From the NCBI GenBank assembly GCA_947626785.1, contig CANQTO010000015.1, forward strand, positions 1-54,799: 54,799 nucleotides of DNA. The letters run 5' to 3'. Positions 1 to 7,549 of the stretch are shown here, piece after piece (within the stretch, counting starts at the first letter, position 1; each line of letters begins with the position of its first letter). Source of the DNA: an uncultured Oscillospiraceae bacterium. GTDB taxonomy: Bacteria; Bacillota; Clostridia; Oscillospirales; Oscillospiraceae. The notes below the pieces were generated by a model. That model saw only the letters and a program-made list of their open reading frames with translations. It was not told where the DNA came from and did no database searches. The translations under genes were made by a program, and so were the position numbers.

Positions 1-1
1 G

Positions 2-358
2 TACACCGCCGCCAAGAACTATATCCGCAACGGCATGTACCGGGAGGCCATCAACGCCCTGTCCGGCGTGCCCGTCAGCGAGCGGGACGGCACCTGGTAC
101 TACCTGACCGCCGGGGCCAACATGTACATGGGCAACCGGGTAGCGGCGCTGGACGCGGCCAAGAGGGCCGTGGAGATCGACCCCGGTAACGAGGAGTACC
201 GCCGGCTGCTGACCCAGCTCCAAAGCGGAGGCGACTTTTACAACAATTACAACGTCCGTTACGGCTCCGGACTGAGCCCGGACCGGCTGTGTATGACCAT
301 GTGCGCGGCTAACTTCTGCCTGGGCCCCCTCTGCGGCTGGCATTTCCTGTGCTGCTAA
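2..358 (+). CDS. C-terminal part of a J-domain/TPR-like protein (5' end outside window)
   Basis: An open frame runs in from the left edge and ends at a TAA, so only about the last 118 residues are visible. They contain a TPR-like helical stretch (alternating Ala/Tyr/Leu positions, then ALDAAKRAVEIDPGNEEYRRLL, typical of a tetratricopeptide B helix) and end in a short Cys-rich tail (CMTMCAANFC...HFLCC). From memory, this combination occurs at the C terminus of small DnaJ-domain proteins in Clostridia, but the J domain itself is not in the window, so that assignment is inference. A strong hairpin begins 7 bases after the stop and probably terminates the transcript. A generic TPR protein is the alternative. 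Confidence 0.55.
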   Translation, partial: YTAAKNYIRNGMYREAINALSGVPVSERDGTWYYLTAGANMYMGNRVAALDAAKRAVEIDPGNEEYRRLLTQLQSGGDFYNNYNVRYGSGLSPDRLCMTMCAANFCLGPLCGWHFLCC

Positions 359-365
359 AGTAGCT

Positions 366-398
366 GCTCAAAAAGGCAGAGCCTTTTTGAGCAAAGGG
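366..398 (+). terminator. Strong hairpin after the TPR/J-domain gene
   Basis: A perfect 12-bp stem (366-377 with 381-392) with a 3-base loop. Each arm has a five-base A or T run, but only a short A-rich stretch follows it, so it is not a classical U-tailed terminator. It is the first of several palindromes in this gap. Confidence 0.5.
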
Positions 399-616
399 GA
401 TGCAGCCCGCTGCATCGCACGACGCCACCCGTCCTTGGACGGGTGGCGCGCACGTTTGCGGGCTGAGAAGAGTTTTTGGCGACGTACACGCCGCCGCCAA
501 AAACGATTTGATCGCTTTCGCGCCTGCGGGAGCGAAACTCTGCGAGGCTTATTTGAATAGCAGAAACATTCAGCCCTGAGAGGGATGAACTGAGCGACAC
601 CGGCTTTTGCCGGTGG
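399..616. repeat. Cluster of intergenic palindromes
   Basis: The gap from 359 to 626 holds no credible gene but a run of inverted repeats: 8-bp arms at 399-406/409-416, a perfect 12-bp stem at 423-434/437-448 with a 2-base spacer, a 10-bp stem around 472-506 of the GTTTTTGGCG...CGCCAAAAAC type, and shorter ones around 530 and 600. A similar hairpin-dense gap lies at 8141-8299. This resembles REP/BIME-like palindromic intergenic elements. No terminal repeats or target duplications were identified. Confidence 0.5.
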
Positions 617-626
617 ATTTTTGCGC

Positions 627-1673
627 TCATTTCAGCAGCTTTTTGATCTCCAGGTCGGTAAATCGGGTCAGGGCGGGGAAGTCCACATGGGGCTTGTAGA
701 CTGCCTCCAGCTCGTCGTGGAGCTTCTTGGCCTGGCGGAGCTTTTCATAGGCCTGGGCCATGATCCGGCCGGAGAGCCGGGCGGCCTCCTTCAGCTCCGG
801 GCGCAGGGCCTGCTGCTTCTCGGCGGGGATCAGGCTATCGATGCGCACATGCCGGGCCCCCTCCGTCTCCCAGCGGTCCCCCAGAAAGGCCACGCCGCAG
901 CCGGGCAGCAGCACCGCCTCCAGCCGGGCCGGGTCCACCGGATCTGGGCACAGGATCGCGTCCGCGCCCCGTTCCATGGCCCCCTGGGCCGCGCGCCGCA
1001 GGGCCAGCTCCGCTCCGCCATAGCTGTCGTCAAAGACATAGGAAAGTTTACATAACTTATCTATCTCCCCGTTGAGGCGCAGGCCGCCCTGGCAGCTGAC
1101 GGCGCTGAGAAAGCGTCTGGAGCTGCTGCCGCCGCCGGGCTTGGCCCGGCCCAGCGCCCGATCCAGAAGGCCGTCCACCCGCTTTTCCACGGCGGAGCGC
1201 TCCTCCGGCCCGAAAAGCTCCGGCAGCGCAGCCCGGTCCAGGGCTGCCGCCGCGGCGATATAGCCGTAAGCCCGGTCGTAGAGGGTTTTGTAGCGCCGGT
1301 TCAGATCCCGCATCTGCTCCCGCTCTTCATCTGAGAAGGGGACCCGGCAGAACTTGCCGAGGTTTACATAATCTTCAACCGCCCCAAAGCTCGAAGGCTC
1401 GATCACATGGGGGGCAGTGCCGTCCACCCAGGCCGCGCCCAGGGCCGGGACGCAGACCCCGTCCAGAGAGTCCGGGTCCCCGGAGCAGAGGACGTAGTGT
1501 ACGTCATAGCCCTTGGCCTCCGCCGCTTTTCCAATTTTGCGCATGAAGCCGGACTTGCCGGTCCCGGGGCCGCCCTTGATGATATGGAGAAACGCGCCCT
1601 CGGGCGGAAAGCCGCCGTAGAGGGAGAAAAAGCCGTCTTTGGTGTTAGCGCCGAGAAAATATGTCTCATTCAT
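627..1673 (-). CDS. P-loop ATPase of the PRK06851-like family, role unknown
   Basis: A 348-residue protein with a Walker A motif near the N terminus (GGPGTGKSG, about residues 32-40) preceded by a NETYFLGANTKDGFFSL segment typical of this poorly studied ATPase family. A second nucleotide-binding-like half follows, containing DDSYGGAELALRRAAQ and DAILCPDPVDP. The family is conserved in Firmicutes but has no assigned function that I know of. I chose the ATG at 1673 because GAGGTG sits 9 bases upstream; an in-frame ATG at 1709 would add 12 residues without a clear ribosome binding site. It is transcribed divergently from the HAD phosphatase gene. Confidence 0.75.
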   Translation of the reverse strand: MNETYFLGANTKDGFFSLYGGFPPEGAFLHIIKGGPGTGKSGFMRKIGKAAEAKGYDVHYVLCSGDPDSLDGVCVPALGAAWVDGTAPHVIEPSSFGAVEDYVNLGKFCRVPFSDEEREQMRDLNRRYKTLYDRAYGYIAAAAALDRAALPELFGPEERSAVEKRVDGLLDRALGRAKPGGGSSSRRFLSAVSCQGGLRLNGEIDKLCKLSYVFDDSYGGAELALRRAAQGAMERGADAILCPDPVDPARLEAVLLPGCGVAFLGDRWETEGARHVRIDSLIPAEKQQALRPELKEAARLSGRIMAQAYEKLRQAKKLHDELEAVYKPHVDFPALTRFTDLEIKKLLK

Positions 1674-1730
1674 TGCCGATAGCACCTCACAATTTGGATA
1701 TCGCTCCATCCTATGCGGCCCTTTGCCCGA

Positions 1731-1759
1731 TTGACAGCGATTTACCGGCAGGATATAAT
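1731..1759 (+). promoter_or_regulatory. Consensus sigma-A promoter for the HAD gene
   Basis: TTGACA (1731-1736), a 17-base spacer and TATAAT (1754-1759) match the housekeeping consensus exactly. Its position rules out the upstream in-frame ATG at 1713 as the start of the following gene. Confidence 0.85.
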
Positions 1760-1790
1760 ATCTAAAAACCCTGAGAAAAGGATGAGAGAG

Positions 1791-2426
1791 ATGTACGATA
1801 CCGTTCTTTTTGATTTTGACGGCACGGTGTTTGATACGGTGGAGGGCATCAGCAAGTCCGTCCAGTACGCCCTGAGGAAGTTCGGCGTGGAGGCGGAGCT
1901 GAAGGACCTGACCTGCTTTGCCGGTCCCCCGCTGCTGGATATGTTCCAGGAAAAGTTCGGCTTCTCGGCGGAGCAGGCCCAGCAGGCGATCCTATATTTC
2001 CGGGAGCGCTACACCCCCATCGGCCTGTACGAGAGCCGGCCCTTCCCGGGGATCCGGGAGCTGCTTGAGCAGCTGCGGGCGGCCGGGATCAAGACCGGCA
2101 TCGCCACCATCAAGTACCAGCCCATGGCGGAGAAGCTGCTGGAGAAGTCCGGCCTGGCAAGCCTCTTTGACGCGGTCTGCGGCAGCCCCGCCGAGCGGAG
2201 CCTGACCAAGAAGGAGCTGGCCGAGGCGGCCATGGCCAAGGCCGGGTCCGACCGGCGCCGGACCGTGCTGGTGGGGGACACCAAATACGACGCCCTGGGG
2301 GCCCGGGAGGCGGGCCTGGCCTTTATCGGGGCCGGTTACGGCTACGCGCCCCAGGAGCTGGAGGCCTGCGGCGACGGGCCCATCGCCTGGAGCGTGGAGG
2401 AGCTGGAAATGCTCCTTCTGGGCTGA
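1791..2426 (+). CDS. HAD-superfamily hydrolase, phosphoglycolate phosphatase-like
   Basis: A 211-residue protein with the four HAD motifs in order: DFDGTVFDT near residue 6 (nucleophile Asp and acid/base Asp), a Thr in the GIATIKYQ segment, a Lys in the SLTKKELAE region, and VGDTKYDALGAREAG with the metal-binding Asp. The helical cap between motifs I and II fits the PGP/YihX type. The substrate cannot be read from sequence; phosphoglycolate, PPi or a nucleotide are all possible. AAAGGA sits 8 bases before the ATG at 1791 and the consensus promoter lies just upstream. The downstream MFS-like gene starts 13 bases after the stop, so the two are probably co-transcribed. Confidence 0.85.
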   Translation: MYDTVLFDFDGTVFDTVEGISKSVQYALRKFGVEAELKDLTCFAGPPLLDMFQEKFGFSAEQAQQAILYFRERYTPIGLYESRPFPGIRELLEQLRAAGIKTGIATIKYQPMAEKLLEKSGLASLFDAVCGSPAERSLTKKELAEAAMAKAGSDRRRTVLVGDTKYDALGAREAGLAFIGAGYGYAPQELEACGDGPIAWSVEELEMLLLG

Positions 2427-2438
2427 GGAGGCACCGCC

Positions 2439-3443
2439 GTGCTGGCCCTGTACAGCCTGGCCCATTTCTGGGTGGACCTGAGCTGCGCCTGCCTGCTGCT
2501 GCATCATCTGACCGAGCGGCCGGAATTTGCCCTCTGCCTGCTGCTGTATAATTTCTGCGCCTTTGCCCTACAGATGCCTCTGGGCCTGCTGGCTGACCGG
2601 CTGGACCGAAACGGCTGCGTGGCCGCCGCCGGATGCGCTTTGACGGCGCTGGCCTGGCTCTCGCCGCTGCCCATTTTCACCGCCGTCGCTGCCGGGACGG
2701 GCAACGCCCTGTTCCATCTGGGCGGAGGGATCGACGTGCTCAATAAGAGTCAGGAGAGGGCCGCGGCTCTGGGCGTCTTTATCTCTCCCGGGGCGGTGGG
2801 GCTCTATCTGGGCAAGCTCTGGGGCAAGGCGCCGGGGGCGGCCCTGTTCCCGGTCACGGCGGGGCTGCTGCTCCTGGCCGCTCTGATCATCGCGGCGGAC
2901 AGGCGGCGCTTGGGTCCCGCACTCAAAAGCGGCAACGCCCCCGTCAGCCTAAAGGCCCCGGCGGGCCGGGCGGTGCTGCTGCCGCTGATTTTGGTGGTGG
3001 TGCTCCGCTCCTGGCTGGGGATGAACCAGCGCTTTGCCTGGAGCGGCGGGGGCTGGGCCTTTCTCCTGGTGCTGGCCCTGGCCCTGGGCAAGACAGCCGG
3101 GGGCTTCTGGATGGATAAAGCCAGGCCCGGCAGGGCCTCCGCCTCCTCTCTGGGCCTGGCAGCGCTGCTGTATCTCTTCTCTGCCCTGCCCCTGCCGGGG
3201 TTGCTGGCGGTGTTTCTGTTCAACATGACCATGCCCGTCACCCTCTGGGCGGCGGCGAGGGCCCTGCCGGGAGCCAAGGGCTTTGCCTTCGGGCTGTTGA
3301 CCTTCGCCCTGTTCCTGGGCTTTCTGCCCACCTGGCTGGGTTGGCAGCTGCCGGTCACCGGCCCCTGGGTCTACGGGGCCGCGGCGCTGCTGAGCCTGCT
3401 GCTGTTGACGCCGGTCTTCCGGAAGGGAGGGCGGCTATGCTGA
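2439..3443 (+). CDS. Multi-pass membrane protein, MFS-like
   Basis: A 334-residue, strongly hydrophobic protein with about 10-11 predicted membrane segments. The loop QMPLGLLADRLDRNG after the second or third segment matches the MFS loop 2-3 signature (G-x-L-a-D-r-x-G/R-r), and FHLGGGIDVLNKSQERAAALGVFISPGAVGLYLGKLWG follows. Starting with GTG and shorter than the usual 400-residue MFS protein, it may be a reduced member. The substrate is unknown. GAGGAGG overlaps the preceding stop and sits 7 bases upstream of the GTG. It overlaps the next gene by 7 bases, indicating an operon. Confidence 0.7.
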   Translation: MLALYSLAHFWVDLSCACLLLHHLTERPEFALCLLLYNFCAFALQMPLGLLADRLDRNGCVAAAGCALTALAWLSPLPIFTAVAAGTGNALFHLGGGIDVLNKSQERAAALGVFISPGAVGLYLGKLWGKAPGAALFPVTAGLLLLAALIIAADRRRLGPALKSGNAPVSLKAPAGRAVLLPLILVVVLRSWLGMNQRFAWSGGGWAFLLVLALALGKTAGGFWMDKARPGRASASSLGLAALLYLFSALPLPGLLAVFLFNMTMPVTLWAAARALPGAKGFAFGLLTFALFLGFLPTWLGWQLPVTGPWVYGAAALLSLLLLTPVFRKGGRLC

Positions 3444-3772
3444 AGATGCTGGCGGTCTCCCTGCTGCTGACCCTGCTTTTCGAGGAGGGCTTCGCCCTGC
3501 TCTGGGGCTTGCGGGGGCGGCGGGAGCTGGGGCTGGTGGCCTTGGCCAATTGCCTGACCAATCCGCCGGCGGTGCTGCTCTGGTGGGCGGGGCGCTGGTG
3601 GTTCCGCCTGCCGGAACTGCCGCTGGCCTTGGCCTTGGAGGCCCTGGCGGTGCTGATCGAGTGGCTCTGTTACCGGCGGGGCTCGGAGGCCCTGCGACGG
3701 CCCTTTCTGTTTGCCCTGCTGGCAAACGCCGTCTCCTATGGGGCGGGGCGGCTGCTTGGGCTTATCCTGTAA
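3437..3772 (+). CDS. Small integral membrane protein, unknown
   Basis: A 111-residue protein with about three or four hydrophobic helices (LAVSLLLTLLFEEGFALLWGL, LALALEALAVLIEWLCY and the C-terminal FALLANAVSYGAGRLLGLIL). It starts inside the end of the MFS-like gene with GGAAGGGAGG just upstream, so translation is probably coupled. I do not recognise the family. Its place between a transporter-like and an exported SH3-like protein suggests a shared envelope process, which is inference only. Confidence 0.6.
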   Translation: MLKMLAVSLLLTLLFEEGFALLWGLRGRRELGLVALANCLTNPPAVLLWWAGRWWFRLPELPLALALEALAVLIEWLCYRRGSEALRRPFLFALLANAVSYGAGRLLGLIL

Positions 3773-3792
3773 AATGTGGGGGAGTGCCTGTG

Positions 3793-4563
3793 ATGAGACA
3801 TACGAAACGTTTGCTTTTGTGCCTGACGGCGCTGGCGCTGCTGTTTTCTGCGGCGGCTGGCCCGGCCCGGGCGGACGTGCTCTGGGAGCCCAGCAACAGC
3901 TTTTACTGGCAGCACGACTCGGAGTGCAGCTATGAGGACCGGGGCTACCTGGCCAACGGGCCCGAGGGCTATGTGACTCTCTGGGACGCGCCCGGGGGCG
4001 TGGGCGCCCTGCGGCAGTTTGAAAATGGGACCAGCCTCTGGGTCTACTGGCGGTATGAGGACTGGGGCCTGGTCAGCCTCTGGGAAGAGGGGAAGGAGCT
4101 CTCCGGCTGGGTCCCCATGGACCAGCTGCTGCTGAAGTACGACCATATCTCCTTTGAGGAGGACTACGGCGGGCAGTTTAAGGACTACGACGGGGAATTT
4201 GCCGCCTACCGGGGGGACGCGGAGACGGTGAACTTCTTCGAGTACCCCGGCGCTCCGGAGGTCAAGGACAGCCGCCGGCTGGAAGACGTGCAGCAGAACG
4301 ACTACACGCTGGAGCTGTTCACCGATGAGGAGGGCCGCACCTGGGGCTATGTGGGCTATCTGTACGGCCATATCGACGGCTGGTTCTGCCTGGATGAGCC
4401 GGACGGGACGGACTTCCCGCTTCGAAATGTGGATCAGCCGGCTCCGGTCCCGGCCCAGACGCCCCGGCCGCCTCTGAGGGCGGCGCTGCCCTTCCTGCTG
4501 GTGGGCGGGGTGATCCTTGTTACGCTCTGCCTGCTGATCCCGTATCTGAGAAAGAAGAAATAA
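3793..4563 (+). CDS. Exported SH3-like protein anchored by a C-terminal membrane segment
   Basis: A 256-residue protein with an N-terminal signal sequence (charged MRHTKR, hydrophobic LLLCLTALALLFSAAAG, likely cleavage after ARA). Two possible bacterial SH3-type segments follow (GYVTLWDAPGGVGALRQFENGTSLWVYWRYEDWGLVSL and a later EEGRTWGYVGYLYGHIDGWFCLDE), then a Pro-rich linker and a final membrane helix ending in RKKK. No LPXTG motif is present, so it is membrane-anchored rather than sortase-linked. GGGGGAG lies about 8 bases upstream of the ATG; a GTG one codon earlier is possible. It is the last gene of the 1.8-4.6 kb operon. Confidence 0.7.
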   Translation: MRHTKRLLLCLTALALLFSAAAGPARADVLWEPSNSFYWQHDSECSYEDRGYLANGPEGYVTLWDAPGGVGALRQFENGTSLWVYWRYEDWGLVSLWEEGKELSGWVPMDQLLLKYDHISFEEDYGGQFKDYDGEFAAYRGDAETVNFFEYPGAPEVKDSRRLEDVQQNDYTLELFTDEEGRTWGYVGYLYGHIDGWFCLDEPDGTDFPLRNVDQPAPVPAQTPRPPLRAALPFLLVGGVILVTLCLLIPYLRKKK

Positions 4564-4597
4564 AAAAACAGACCCGGAGCCGAAGCGCTCCGGGTCT
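4562..4597 (-). terminator. Terminator for the minus-strand SLOG gene
   Basis: A 10-bp stem (4570-4579 with 4588-4597) followed on the minus strand by seven T residues (4562-4568). It lies between convergent genes and may also slow plus-strand transcripts. Confidence 0.75.
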
Positions 4598-4603
4598 GAG
4601 ATA

Positions 4604-5104
4604 TTAATCGATATCGATGATGAGCGTCTTCACACCCTGGCGCTGGGCGTAGAGAAGGGTGTTCATGGTGCCGCCGGGCAGGCCGTTATAGCAGGCCAGC
4701 AGCAGAGAGGCCCGGTCCACCATGTACTCATTGCGCCGCTGCATGCAGCCGGGCGAGTAGTCCTCCTGCAGGACGGTGACCCGGTCGCAGGCGTCCAGCA
4801 GCTGCCGGTAGAGGGCCTGCTGGGCGGATGCCCATTTGTCTGCCTGGGTCCGGCAGGGGATCGCCGCCTCCAAGCGGATGTCCGGCCAGCTGGGCTTCAG
4901 CGCCAGCACCGCCTGGGCAAAATAAGTGTCGCAGCCCAGGGCCATGCCGCAGATGAAGCGCCGGTACCCGGCCTGGACGATGCCCTCCAGGCGCACGGCC
5001 AGCTCCACCCGCAGGGCCATGCAGCGCTCGTCGCTGTCCCGGCTGCCCCAGGGCAGCCGCGCCGGCCGGTGGCCGGTGAAAGCACAGGTGATGTCCCGAT
5101 CCAT
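4604..5104 (-). CDS. ypsA: YpsA-like SLOG-family protein (DUF1273)
   Basis: A 166-residue protein beginning MDRDITCAFTGHRPARLPWG. The FTGHRP motif with GMALGCDTYFAQAVL (glycine-rich nucleotide-binding region of the SLOG Rossmann fold) and a later RRNEYMVDRASLLLACYNGLPGGT (the conserved D-R-x-D/N...G-G-T strand) is diagnostic of the DUF1273/YpsA group. SLOG proteins are predicted to bind nucleotide-derived ligands; B. subtilis YpsA is linked to cell division and oxidative stress. The cellular role here is not established. GAGAGG precedes the ATG. Its promoter shares -35 DNA with the ribU promoter. Confidence 0.8.
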   Translation of the reverse strand: MDRDITCAFTGHRPARLPWGSRDSDERCMALRVELAVRLEGIVQAGYRRFICGMALGCDTYFAQAVLALKPSWPDIRLEAAIPCRTQADKWASAQQALYRQLLDACDRVTVLQEDYSPGCMQRRNEYMVDRASLLLACYNGLPGGTMNTLLYAQRQGVKTLIIDID

Positions 5105-5145
5105 GTCAGCCTCTCAGATAAAGATTTGCTTTACGACTAAAAATA

Positions 5146-5174
5146 AGTATATATCAAAAATTTGGACTTGTCAA
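5146..5174 (-). promoter_or_regulatory. Promoter of the ypsA-like gene
   Basis: Read on the minus strand: TTGACA (complement of 5169-5174), a 17-base spacer, TATACT (complement of 5146-5151). The -35 overlaps the plus-strand ribU -35. Confidence 0.75.
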
Positions 5175-5196
5175 AACAGAAAGGACGTGATATAGT
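5168..5196 (+). promoter_or_regulatory. Promoter of the FMN riboswitch/ribU transcript
   Basis: TTGTCA (5168-5173), 17 bases, TATAGT (5191-5196). The predicted start near 5203 falls at the first base of the riboswitch. Confidence 0.8.
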
Positions 5197-5202
5197 AAAA
5201 GC

Positions 5203-5326
5203 ATCTTCAGGGCAGGGTGAAATTCCCGACCGGCGGTAAGGCAGAGGGCATCTGTCAAGTCCGCGAGCCGCAAGGCACGATCCGGTGCGATTCCGGGACC
5301 GACAGTACAGTCTGGATGGAAGAAGA
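5203..5326 (+). ncRNA. FMN riboswitch (RFN element)
   Basis: The sequence carries the conserved RFN blocks in order: CTTCAGGGCAGGGTGAAATTC, CCGACCGGCGGTA, a variable middle, CCGCGAGC, GATCCGGTGCGATTCCGG, CCGACAGT and GGATGGAAGAAGA closing the P1 helix. It is followed by a clear intrinsic terminator and ribU, so FMN binding is expected to switch off transcription. A small hairpin around 5330-5346 may be part of the antiterminator switch. Confidence 0.95.
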
Positions 5327-5364
5327 TACGGGAATGTTTTCATTCCTGCCTTTTCTGTATTTTC

Positions 5365-5398
5365 ACGCCCGAAGAGTCATTCTTCGGGCGTATTTTTT
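5365..5398 (+). terminator. Riboswitch-controlled terminator
   Basis: A perfect 11-bp stem (5365-5375 with 5381-5391), a 5-base loop and a run ATTTTTT. It sits between the RFN element and the ribU ribosome binding site, as expected for transcriptional attenuation. Confidence 0.9.
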
Positions 5399-5413
5399 AT
5401 GGAGGGAAAAACC

Positions 5414-6076
5414 ATGGAAAAGAAAAAAATGTCTACCCGCTATATGGCCGTCATCGCCATGTTCGTAGCCGTGTCCTACGTGATGGTGCTGGTGAGCAAG
5501 GTCATCCCCGACGTGATGGGCTTTCTGAGCTATGAGCCCAAGGACGCGGTGATCGCCATCGCCGGCTTCATCTACGGCCCGGTCGCCTGCGTGCTCACCT
5601 CGGTGCTGGTGTCATTCATCGAGATGATCTCCATCAGCCAGACGGGCCCTTACGGCTTCATCATGAACGTTGTGTCCACCTGCGCCTTCACCGTCCCTGC
5701 CGCCTGCCTGTATAAGCGCTTCCACTCCCAGAAGGGCGCTGTGGCCGGACTGGCCGTGGGCGTGGGCGTGCTGGCGGTGGTGATGGTGCTGTGGAACTAT
5801 ATCATCACCCCCATGTACATGGGCCTGCCCCGGGAGCAGGTGGCCGCTATGCTGACCACCGTGTTCCTGCCCTTCAACCTCATCAAGGGCGGCATCAACG
5901 CCGGCCTGACCATGCTGCTGTATAAGCCCGTGGTGGGCGCTCTGCGCAAGGCCCGGCTGGTGGAGCCCAGCAAGGGCGGAGCGAAGGGCAAGTTCAGCCC
6001 CGGCTTCACCATCTTCGCCGTGGCCGTGCTGGTCACCTTCGTGCTACTGTTTTTGGTGATGATCGGCGTACTGTAA
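5414..6076 (+). CDS. ribU: Riboflavin ECF-transporter S component RibU
   Basis: A 220-residue protein with six predicted membrane helices. The N-terminal region MSTRYMAVIAMFVAVSYVMVLVSKVIP and the segment SYEPKDAVIAIAGFIYGPVACVLTSVLVSFIEM are typical of RibU, the substrate-binding subunit of an energy-coupling-factor importer. It would work with EcfA/A'/T proteins encoded elsewhere. The ATG at 5414 has GGAGGG 7 bases upstream. Control by the FMN riboswitch directly upstream independently supports riboflavin/FMN as the substrate. The last 44 bases overlap, tail to tail, the end of the minus-strand flippase gene. Confidence 0.93.
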   Translation: MEKKKMSTRYMAVIAMFVAVSYVMVLVSKVIPDVMGFLSYEPKDAVIAIAGFIYGPVACVLTSVLVSFIEMISISQTGPYGFIMNVVSTCAFTVPAACLYKRFHSQKGAVAGLAVGVGVLAVVMVLWNYIITPMYMGLPREQVAAMLTTVFLPFNLIKGGINAGLTMLLYKPVVGALRKARLVEPSKGGAKGKFSPGFTIFAVAVLVTFVLLFLVMIGVL

Positions 6077-7382
6077 AAAATCCTGTTATCTTTTGCAGCC
6101 GGCCCAGGCTCAGGGCAAAGTTGAATAGCTCGGTAGCGTAGAGGATGCCGATATAGGCCGTCAGGGCGTAGCGGGGCAGCAGCTGCCAGATCAGCAGCAG
6201 GCCCAGCAGAGCGTCCAGAATGTTGATGCCCATGCTCCAGACCTGCTGGCCCAGGCCCTTGAGGCAGCCGTCCACGGTCATATCCGTGTACATGACGGGC
6301 ACCAAGGGGGCCAGGATCCGGATATAGGGCCCCGCCTCGGCGCTGTGATAGACGGCCTGGCCTAAGATATCCGCGAAGAGAAACATGAACAGCCCGACTG
6401 CCCCGGAAAAGACCGCGCTCAGCCGGATGAGACCCAGACTGGTGCGGCGGATGGCTCCGCCCTCCCGCCGCACCTGGGCCTCTGTCAGCTCCGGGACGAT
6501 CAGCTCGGCCACCGCCGACAGAACGCAGGAGGGGAAGAGCAGAATGGGCAGGACCATGCCCTGGATGGTGCCGTAGCCGGACAGGGCCCCGTCCGCCGAG
6601 TAGCCGGCGGACTTGAGGCCCCGGGGGACCAGCAGATGCTGGAAAGTAGTCAAAGCGCTGCGGGCATAGGCCGAGACCGCCAGCGGCAGCGCGATCTTCA
6701 GCATCCGCGCCGTCAGGCGCGTACCCGGCGTCCGCTCCCCATAATGCCGCCGCCGGTCCAGGTGATAGGCCAGGAGCATCAACAGAAGAGAGATCCAATC
6801 CGCCGCGAGCCGCCCCAGGGTGACCGCGGCGCAGCTTTTTTCGATATCCGCCGCGGGGGCCAGGCCCAGAGCGGCCGCTACCAGAGCGATGCCGCTCAGC
6901 TGCTCGGCCAGATGGACCAGGGTGGGCTTCCAGACCCGGCCGCAGGCGGTGAAATAACCGGAGACCGAGGCGCAGAGGGAGACGCAGGGCATGCCCAGGG
7001 CGGAGATGCGCAGGGACAGCACCGTCCGGGCGTCGCCTATCCAGAGAAAGCCGATGGGCTCGGCCAGAAACCACAAAATGGCTCCGGCGGCCAGGCCGAA
7101 AAAGGCCCCGTAGGCCAGGCAGCGGCGCATGGCGGAGCCGATCCCCGAGGCCTCGTCCCCGCCGATCTCCTCGGCTACCAGCCGGGTGGTGGCGAAGCGG
7201 ATGCCGGAGATGGCGAAGGTGGCCAGCAGATTGGTCACCGAGAGCACCAGCTGGTACAGCCCGATGCCCGCCGAGCCGATGCGCCCCACCAGCCAGACCT
7301 GAAAGGCCATGCCGATGCAGCTCATCAGCAGGGAGGAGCCGGTGAGCAGGGCGGTGTTATAGATGAGACGTGAGCGGCGCAT
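6033..7382 (-). CDS. SpoVB-like polysaccharide/lipid II-type flippase (MOP superfamily)
   Basis: A 449-residue membrane protein with about 12-14 hydrophobic segments. It begins MRRSRLIYNTALLTGSSLLMSCIGMAFQVWLVGRIGSAGIGLYQLVLSV, the typical N terminus of SpoVB/MurJ-like oligosaccharide flippases, and retains the central ALPLAVSAYARSALTTFQHLLVPRGL region. SpoVB proteins act in spore cortex synthesis; whether this one is sporulation-specific cannot be told from sequence. GGAAGGGGG precedes the ATG. No U-tailed terminator was seen; the gene ends inside the 3' end of ribU. Confidence 0.85.
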   Translation of the reverse strand: MRRSRLIYNTALLTGSSLLMSCIGMAFQVWLVGRIGSAGIGLYQLVLSVTNLLATFAISGIRFATTRLVAEEIGGDEASGIGSAMRRCLAYGAFFGLAAGAILWFLAEPIGFLWIGDARTVLSLRISALGMPCVSLCASVSGYFTACGRVWKPTLVHLAEQLSGIALVAAALGLAPAADIEKSCAAVTLGRLAADWISLLLMLLAYHLDRRRHYGERTPGTRLTARMLKIALPLAVSAYARSALTTFQHLLVPRGLKSAGYSADGALSGYGTIQGMVLPILLFPSCVLSAVAELIVPELTEAQVRREGGAIRRTSLGLIRLSAVFSGAVGLFMFLFADILGQAVYHSAEAGPYIRILAPLVPVMYTDMTVDGCLKGLGQQVWSMGINILDALLGLLLIWQLLPRYALTAYIGILYATELFNFALSLGRLQKITGFFTVRRSSPKTVARR

Positions 7383-7475
7383 AGCTTGCCCCCTTCCGAC
7401 AGGGACATTCTATGCGCCGTATTTCTCTGCAAGAAGCAGAGCGGGGAAATGTCTGCCTTTTCGGGCCGGTTGTGC

Positions 7476-7504
7476 TTGAAAAAGCGGCGGGCAGATGGTA
7501 CAAT
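7476..7504 (+). promoter_or_regulatory. Promoter of the cytidylate kinase-like gene
   Basis: TTGAAA (7476-7481), 17 bases, TACAAT (7499-7504). It places the start codon downstream of about 7511. Confidence 0.75.
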
Positions 7505-7549
7505 ACAGATAGAAGGAAAAATACCAACTTGGACAGGAGGGACTTACGA

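Noticed and set aside
5797-7074. 425-codon minus-strand frame overlapping the flippase
   Set aside because: It is an out-of-frame shadow; the 449-residue frame at 6033-7382 has the flippase motifs and a ribosome binding site.
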